A stretch of 64,000 bases of DNA from Deltaproteobacteria bacterium (GTDB lineage: Bacteria; Desulfobacterota; DSM-4660; Desulfatiglandales; HGW-15), in NCBI GenBank assembly GCA_016931115.1, contig JAFGFM010000088.1, forward strand, positions 1 to 64,000. Reading direction: 5' to 3'. Shown in pieces: positions 59,347-64,000 of the stretch. Both the position numbers and the translations under genes were made by a program. Each line of letters begins with the position of its first letter. Within the stretch, counting starts at the first letter, position 1. The notes below the pieces were generated by a model. It was not told where the DNA came from, searched no databases, and saw only the letters and a list, made by a program, of their open reading frames with translations.

Positions 59347-61398
59347 TCAGTCTTTTATCTCATTTGATTCATCTTTAAATCTTGCAGGCATTAGCTCACC
59401 CACAACGCTGTAGATATCCTTCCAGTGGGAAATTGTCTGCCCCACGTCCCTTGTCCAGGGTGATATACCATAATTAAGCTTTTTTGTTGAGTCCTTTGTA
59501 TAAAACATACGCAACGGTATACTCATATAAACACCCTTATGGTTATAGTCATCATTAAAATCAGGCTGATTAATATTGTCTGTATCAGTAAAGGTGACAA
59601 ACATACCAAGTATTACCCCTGTCTTATATCTCCGGTTTACGTCAATTTTCCAGCCCACATCACCGGCCAGGAACCTTCCATATTGTGTCTTGAATGTAAT
59701 ATCAAGCCCAGGGTAGTAATAGTATGCATTCCCAAGCAGTGTGTATCGGTCTACATCCATCAGTTCAAACAGTTTTTTGGGTACACGCTTTTTCACCCAG
59801 TCTGCTTCAATGCCCAGTGCGGCCCTGCCATCGCCAATAAAATAGAGAGACTCACCACCCACACCGGCATACATTGAATCAAAATATCCAAGGCTTACAC
59901 GGCTGAACAATCTGTCAGAGAGGCGCAAAATCTGATTTATTAATAGTCTATCAAATGTATAATTATCCTTTTTATACTTGGATATATCACTTCTGATAAC
60001 GTCAGGGGGTAACTCCTCGGTTGAAGGGGATGAAATATTGGAATAGAAAGGCACAGTAAACCGAGCATATACTGATGCACCTTTCCAGAGATCAAATGTG
60101 ACATAGGGTGCTAGACCGGCTGAAAACTTCCAGAAACCTGAAGGGTCATTCCAGTATATATCAAGATCAGGGCTTATTTCCCATTCAAAATTGAAATCCT
60201 TTACATCAGCTACCTTTGAATAGCTTTTACCTTCAACCCCTTTTATATCATTTGCAATCTCCACCTTAAGGAGCTTATTCACAAAGGTCTCTTCAGGTAT
60301 ATCACCCAGGATATATTTATCCATATGATTGGGTTTTACAGATACCTTGATTATCGGAAAATGCCCACTTTTTATAACCGCTGTTAAAAGATTTGTATCC
60401 TGCGGGGAATGGAAAAGCATATGCCTTAATACCCTTCCAGCCGCCTTCTGGTTTGAGAGATATTTATTATTCTGGAATTCACAAATGATGTTATTGGCAT
60501 CTGTATAAACCGCTACATCATCAAAGCCTGCCTTCTTAACAGCATCATAAATGGACTGGATTACCTCACTGTTTTCCCGCTCATTAAATGGCCTTCTGTC
60601 TACTGGTAAAAGAGGGGCTGGGTCAGGGGCATTGGGAAGCACCTGATCGCCCAATAGAGAACCAATACTGAGGGAGAGACCCAGGGTATCCCCGCGCTGA
60701 AACGATACCCCCATATCAATACCCTTTATTATTCTTGCCCTTAGGCCAACATTAACAGGTGTCTTGGCTCCCTGAGGCACACCACGAGCGCTTGGGACAT
60801 CATCTTCATATTTAATAGGGTTATATTCTGCCATAAACATGAACCTGTCACTCAGTTCAAACTCAAACCCTCCAAAAAGGCTGTAGCTGTCAGTGAAAAA
60901 TTTAACATGGCCCCCGCTGAACCTTTTACTCCCTATTCCAAAGGTAAGATCAAGCGGGTACACCTGCCGGCTCACAACAATATATTCACTTGGAAAAAGA
61001 CTGGTTCCGTGGAAGTCATTGAATCCAATGGCTACAGCAGGCAATTCCCTTGATTCTGGAAAAAGTTGGTACTTGATGTCAAATGCCTTGTCTTTATTTG
61101 AACCATACTCCTCTGTGAGGGCAGGTATATTTGTTATCGCGGTCAATCGACCTGAAAACTCTAAACCGGGGAGTATGCCCATCCCTGCATTGATCCACCT
61201 GTAGGGTGATGCAACAGCACCGCTGAACCTCACAACCCCGTCATCCAGTATCCTTGCATTGGGGATCTCCATAAGGCCTGTACCGCCCCAGTTTGAAGTG
61301 TTAACAAACTGCTGGTCAGATGAAAATGAATATCCAGGGAATGATATTATTAATGAAGTGAGTATAAATAGTGAAAAAAGAGATTTTATTTTATTCAT
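59347..61398 (-). CDS. YjbH-like exopolysaccharide outer-membrane protein
   Basis: About 683 residues from Met at 61398 (an ATG at 61452 lies before the signal peptide). Signal peptide KIKSLFSLFILTSLIISFPG ending SFSS, then FVNTSNWGGTGLMEIPNARI, typical of YjbH/WbfB family proteins, followed by a beta-rich body (DMGVSFQRGDTLGLSLSIGS) to the end. YjbH proteins are predicted porin-like partners in exopolysaccharide release. The usual yjbEFG partners are not nearby; instead an MNT/HEPN pair and a CapD-like gene follow. Confidence 0.8.
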   Translation of the reverse strand: MNKIKSLFSLFILTSLIISFPGYSFSSDQQFVNTSNWGGTGLMEIPNARILDDGVVRFSGAVASPYRWINAGMGILPGLEFSGRLTAITNIPALTEEYGSNKDKAFDIKYQLFPESRELPAVAIGFNDFHGTSLFPSEYIVVSRQVYPLDLTFGIGSKRFSGGHVKFFTDSYSLFGGFEFELSDRFMFMAEYNPIKYEDDVPSARGVPQGAKTPVNVGLRARIIKGIDMGVSFQRGDTLGLSLSIGSLLGDQVLPNAPDPAPLLPVDRRPFNERENSEVIQSIYDAVKKAGFDDVAVYTDANNIICEFQNNKYLSNQKAAGRVLRHMLFHSPQDTNLLTAVIKSGHFPIIKVSVKPNHMDKYILGDIPEETFVNKLLKVEIANDIKGVEGKSYSKVADVKDFNFEWEISPDLDIYWNDPSGFWKFSAGLAPYVTFDLWKGASVYARFTVPFYSNISSPSTEELPPDVIRSDISKYKKDNYTFDRLLINQILRLSDRLFSRVSLGYFDSMYAGVGGESLYFIGDGRAALGIEADWVKKRVPKKLFELMDVDRYTLLGNAYYYYPGLDITFKTQYGRFLAGDVGWKIDVNRRYKTGVILGMFVTFTDTDNINQPDFNDDYNHKGVYMSIPLRMFYTKDSTKKLNYGISPWTRDVGQTISHWKDIYSVVGELMPARFKDESNEIKD

Positions 61399-61582
61399 AA
61401 TGCTTATCAATGATAATTTTTTTACAGATTGCAAAACCAGACCAAACGCCACTCAAAATGATGACAACGCTAAACCATCGAACCTATTTACCTTCTTTTA
61501 ATATAAAGGTGATGTCAACCTTAATCTTATAATACACTCAACAGCTAATGCCATATATGATTTTTTCTTTTTATGCTTACTA

Positions 61583-62068
61583 TTATTTGGCAGGTCTTTT
61601 GGTTTTACTTGATATCCTGTGAGTTTTCCCGAAAAGTCCTATAGAAAACGATGAAAAGGAAGAATCAAATGGGTTTACCACTGTAATACCTCTCCAAATA
61701 AAACCTGGCTGCAAATCTTCACTTAAAAGCAGGCGACACTTATTCTCTGCAGCAACAGCCATAATCAATGCATCCCATATTTGTATCTTATGATCAACTG
61801 AAAGATCCATTGCGGCTTGGAATGAATCCCAGGAGGATTGGGCGACTTCAAAACTATCAGCCCAGCTAATAACCGCCTCTCTCGAAAGCTTCGCGTCTCG
61901 ACCTGCCTTACCCGTAAGTACCCTGAAGAGTTCTCCCAAAGTCTGGGCAGGTACAAGGATCACTTCAGAGGGTAATTGTTCTATTAGATGAATCGCTTTA
62001 CTACAGCGTGCCTCATCTCCAATTCCTTCAGCATATGCCAAAATATTTGTATCAAGGGCTATTCGCAT
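61583..62068 (-). CDS. VapC-like PIN-domain toxin
   Basis: 161 residues; PIN domain with acidic residues in RIALDTNILAY (Asp6), TLGELFRVL (Glu), IQIWDALIMA (Asp) and LLLSEDLQPG. The last ~30 residues (FGKTHRISSKTKRPAK) are basic and unusual. PIN toxins are tRNA- or rRNA-cleaving RNases. It starts 2 nt after the antitoxin stop. Confidence 0.85.
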   Translation of the reverse strand: MRIALDTNILAYAEGIGDEARCSKAIHLIEQLPSEVILVPAQTLGELFRVLTGKAGRDAKLSREAVISWADSFEVAQSSWDSFQAAMDLSVDHKIQIWDALIMAVAAENKCRLLLSEDLQPGFIWRGITVVNPFDSSFSSFSIGLFGKTHRISSKTKRPAK

Positions 62069-62070
62069 TG

Positions 62071-62307
62071 TTAGTCACTATAAAGGTCTTCTCGTGTCCA
62101 ATTTCGAATCCCTGTTGCAGATTGGGACTTAAGACGGGATACAAGAAATTTTTTCATAGCGCTTTTTCGTATGGTTTCTGATGATATTGATGTTATTTTT
62201 GCTACAGGAGTCCCTCTAGAAAGAATGGTAACCTCTTCACCCGTACGAACTTCCTTCAATAGTTTAGAAAAACCACGATTTGCATTAGCTGATGATATCG
62301 TTTTCAT
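62071..62307 (-). CDS. Phd/YefM-like antitoxin (VapB partner)
   Basis: 78 residues; Phd/YefM fold with ANANRGFSKLLKEVRTGEEV and VTILSRGTPVAKI. The C-terminus (TGIRNWTREDLYSD) is typical for toxin binding. It reads from a promoter that overlaps a perfect dyad operator at 62320-62348. Confidence 0.85.
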   Translation of the reverse strand: MKTISSANANRGFSKLLKEVRTGEEVTILSRGTPVAKITSISSETIRKSAMKKFLVSRLKSQSATGIRNWTREDLYSD

Positions 62308-62319
62308 ATAAATCCTTCT

Positions 62320-62348
62320 ATTAAAGTAGTTAATAACACTACTTTAAT
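62320..62348 (-). promoter_or_regulatory. VapBC operator: perfect 11 bp inverted repeat over the -10
   Basis: ATTAAAGTAGT and ACTACTTTAAT are exact complements with a 7 nt spacer, 13 nt upstream of the antitoxin ATG. A promoter on minus has TTGACA (62369-62364), 17 nt, TAAAGT (62346-62341), so the -10 lies inside one arm. Confidence 0.8.
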
Positions 62349-62420
62349 GAAAGAAAGCCCGACTGTCAATTGGTTTTACTGATTTCCTACTGCCCCATAT
62401 AAAAGTGGCCAAATAACAAA

Positions 62421-62450
62421 AAAGCCGGGATGACGCACTGCCCCCGACTT
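62421..62450 (-). terminator. Possible terminator after the TumE-like gene
   Basis: On minus, AAAGTCGGG pairs with CCCGGCTTT with one mismatch, followed by a T-run. A heptamer array (62450-62580) lies between it and the gene. Confidence 0.4.
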
Positions 62451-62580
62451 TTCAGACTTCTGGCTCCTGTTCTCTGACTCTTGTCTCAAGTTTCAGGTCT
62501 CAGCCCTCTATCTCCTGTCCTCTTGTCTCCCCTCTTATCTCAGGTCTCAGCCCTCTCATTCCGGTCTCTACCAAAACAAC
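62450..62580. repeat. Heptamer array, pyrimidine-rich (TCTGACT/TCTCAGC units)
   Basis: Units GACTTCT, GGCTCCT, GTTCTCT, GACTCTT, GTCTCAA, GTTTCAG, GTCTCAG at 7 nt spacing; a second run follows to about 62575. No purine arm is seen nearby. Confidence 0.75.
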
Positions 62581-62583
62581 TTT

Positions 62584-62976
62584 TTATATCTCTATTTTCA
62601 TGATAATTTCTTCAAGGACAGAATCTAAAAACGGAGCATCTGCTGCGACCACATTATCTTCACTTTTTTCATGTTTATGATTAGGGTATGTTGACAAACC
62701 CAACTTCTTATGATGCCCGGTATTATCATATCTGAAAATGAAGTTATTGGACGAATCTGTGTAATTAAAAACATACATCAGGCGATCCACTTCAATCTCG
62801 ACATCCACATATTCTCTAAATTGAAGCATTGAACCGTCAATGAAAGTCAGGTTTCCTTTAATAAAACCTTCGTGAGTACCCCGTTTTTCAAAGGTGATTT
62901 CTGATAGCTGAATTAAGGCGAAAGATTCAATTGTCTGCTCAATTTCACGAAAATACCGCTCAATTCGCAATTTCAA
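62584..62976 (-). CDS. TumE/DUF6516-like toxin component
   Basis: 130 residues. GNLTFIDGSMLQFREYVDVE, then YVFNYTDSSNNFIFRYDNTG and PNHKHEKSEDN match the DUF6516/TumE family pattern (IFRYDN...H.HHK), which is annotated as a toxin-antitoxin component. It overlaps the gene at 62960 by 17 nt. Function not shown experimentally for most members. Confidence 0.6.
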   Translation of the reverse strand: MKLRIERYFREIEQTIESFALIQLSEITFEKRGTHEGFIKGNLTFIDGSMLQFREYVDVEIEVDRLMYVFNYTDSSNNFIFRYDNTGHHKKLGLSTYPNHKHEKSEDNVVAADAPFLDSVLEEIIMKIEI

Positions 62977-63250
62977 TATCCTTTAGCATCTCTAATTTTT
63001 CTTTAAGCCTCTCAAAAATCCTTATTTCCCCAATCCACTCGGCGGAATCCATATTTTCATCCATCTCGTCTCTCTCATATAACTCAAGAAATTCACTACT
63101 GCCCAACTTATATTTTACTTCAAAATATTTCAGCCTTGTTTCAGTGCGTTTAATACCTGCGGAGATAATTTTCGACTCATTTTCCAGGGCTGCAGTCACA
63201 ATGGGTTTTAGTTCACAGTTGCGAGAAGAAATAACCCTAACATCACTCAT
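62960..63250 (-). CDS. Small helical protein, probable partner of the TumE-like gene
   Basis: 96 residues; begins MSDVRVISSRNCELKPIVTA, then a long predicted helix (GIKRTETRLKYFEVKYKLGS and ERLKEKLEMLKDIEIAN). I do not recognise a family; the size, charge and 17 nt overlap with the TumE-like gene suggest its antitoxin or partner. Confidence 0.5.
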   Translation of the reverse strand: MSDVRVISSRNCELKPIVTAALENESKIISAGIKRTETRLKYFEVKYKLGSSEFLELYERDEMDENMDSAEWIGEIRIFERLKEKLEMLKDIEIAN

Positions 63251-63439
63251 ATTTTATCACCTCCTTGAGGATTGCTTACTCTTTTTTTCTAATACAATCA
63301 TGCGATATTCTAATAATATCTTTTATACTGTTAACAAATAATAACTAATTTATGGAAACATATCAAGGTTTGTCATCTGGTTGGAAATTCATTGTAAATA
63401 TAAAAGCCTTAGGTTGAAAAGGATGAGGCCACAACAAAT

Positions 63440-63722
63440 TAAACCGTCTCAAAGCTCAGGTCTTTTATTCCGGCCTTTGACCTCTGTCTTCCGTTAATGT
63501 CTTTACAGCCTCCCAGCTTCCAGGCTTTCCAGCTTTTAAAGCTTTTATCCCCTGACTCCTGACTGCTGCCTACTATCTCCTGTCTTCTGACCTCTGACTT
63601 CTGTCTTCTGGCTCATGCCTTCTGGCCATTGGTTACTGTCTTTACAGCCTCAAAGCTTTCCTGCTTTTTAAATGCCTTTTGACCTCTAACTTGTGATTTC
63701 TGACCACTATTTTCTGCAGTTC
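63440..63722. repeat. Long pyrimidine-rich heptamer array region
   Basis: CTCAAAG-sense units, then GACCTCT, GTCTTCC and after a break GACTCCT, GACTGCT, GTCTTCT, GACCTCT, GACTTCT, GTCTTCT, GGCTCAT at 7 nt spacing. The gap 63251-63814 contains no gene otherwise. Confidence 0.75.
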
Positions 63723-63814
63723 TCTAATTTAGCAGTAATCAGTTTTCTCAGTTTTCAGAAATCTCTTTCAATTATGCCAGCTAAATGATTTGTTTCGGTC
63801 GATCCAAAAGTTGC

Positions 63815-64000
63815 CTATGAAAACATGTCAACATTTTCCTTATAAAATTTCTGAGCAGTAATGATACGAATAAACTGATATTGCTCCAATTCTAACAGAT
63901 GTTTATCTCCTGAAATCAAGACTTCAACATTTGCAGACAGAGCACAGGACAGAAATTTTTCATCGTCCGTGTCAGTACATACGCCCTCAACTGTTTTATC
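63815..64000 (-). CDS. PIN-domain toxin, C-terminal part (runs off window)
   Basis: The frame is open from the window edge for 61 residues to TAG at 63815. It contains CTDTDDEKFLSCALSANVEV and LISGDKHLLELEQYQFIRII, the third and fourth motifs of PIN toxins of the COG1569 type (C-x-D-x-DD-x-FLxCAL; SGDKHLL). The catalytic N-terminal Asp lies outside. It ends the window's minus-strand accessory block. Confidence 0.75.
   Translation of the reverse strand, partial: DKTVEGVCTDTDDEKFLSCALSANVEVLISGDKHLLELEQYQFIRIITAQKFYKENVDMFS

Overview
The window looks like a chromosomal segment of a Gram-negative, probably anaerobic deltaproteobacterium (Desulfobacterota, most likely Desulfobacterales-like). 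The reasons are the exosortase/PEP-CTERM exopolysaccharide system with sigma-54 control, the ResB/CcsA cytochrome c maturation pair, AT-leaning base composition, and outer-membrane export proteins. This placement is inferred from gene content only.

Region 1 (1-27.5 kb, almost all minus strand) is an exosortase/PEP-CTERM exopolysaccharide locus. It holds a FemAB-like transferase, an exosortase, and an acetyltransferase, oxidoreductase and aminotransferase for a diacetamido uronic acid sugar. It also holds a BY-kinase, a MerR regulator, an ExeA-type ATPase with LysM and SPOR domains, a Wzz-like protein, an outer-membrane barrel and a Wza-like protein. Regulators include a sensorless sigma-54 activator, a PrsR-like activator, an FHA hybrid kinase, a receiver and a coiled-coil membrane sensor; the PrsT-like TPR lipoprotein ends the block. 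Three PEP-CTERM proteins are present, one only about 55 residues long. Four good -24/-12 promoters are visible. Three of them carry a shared GTAAAACA-type box about 115-118 bp upstream, which suggests one PrsR-type regulon. No glycosyltransferase, flippase or polymerase is in the window.

Region 2 (27.6-37.3 kb) is housekeeping: a serine hydrolase, an M20 peptidase, an acyltransferase, glmS and serS on minus; resB, ccsA and a LysE-type exporter on plus. CcsA carries an in-frame extra membrane domain resembling DUF805. A MazEF-like pair follows.

Region 3 (38-53.1 kb) is aromatic amino acid biosynthesis. A minus-strand operon aroK-aroC-pheA-aroF-pheA-aroD-aroE-aroA diverges from a plus-strand operon trpE-G-D-C-F-B-A. 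The 440 bp between them contain two back-to-back sigma-70 promoters, a Phe-rich leader peptide (FFFYFF) with an attenuator facing aroK, and a leader peptide with three tandem Trp codons with an attenuator facing trpE. The two terminator stems are identical. This divergent double attenuator is the clearest regulatory discovery here. TrpF is fused in frame to a four-helix-bundle (23S rRNA intervening-sequence type) protein.

Region 4 (53.2-64 kb) has an M16C peptidase, a second polysaccharide group (YjbH-like, CapD/WbpM-like, a small membrane protein) with an MntA/HepT module embedded in the operon, then VapBC, a TumE-like pair and a truncated PIN toxin. With the AbiEii start at the left edge there are six toxin-antitoxin-like loci.

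A striking feature at whole-window scale is some two dozen intergenic arrays of degenerate repeats, nearly all with a period of 7 nt although their unit sequence differs from gap to gap. They usually run as a purine-rich arm followed by its pyrimidine-rich complement, so each can fold as a hairpin. They flank, and in places run into, gene ends (AroK and TrpC tails, the TrpF fusion linker). Accessory small genes (four-helix-bundle proteins, one frameshifted) sit inside such gaps; a frameshifted GxxExxY gene sits between arms of a related period-9 repeat.
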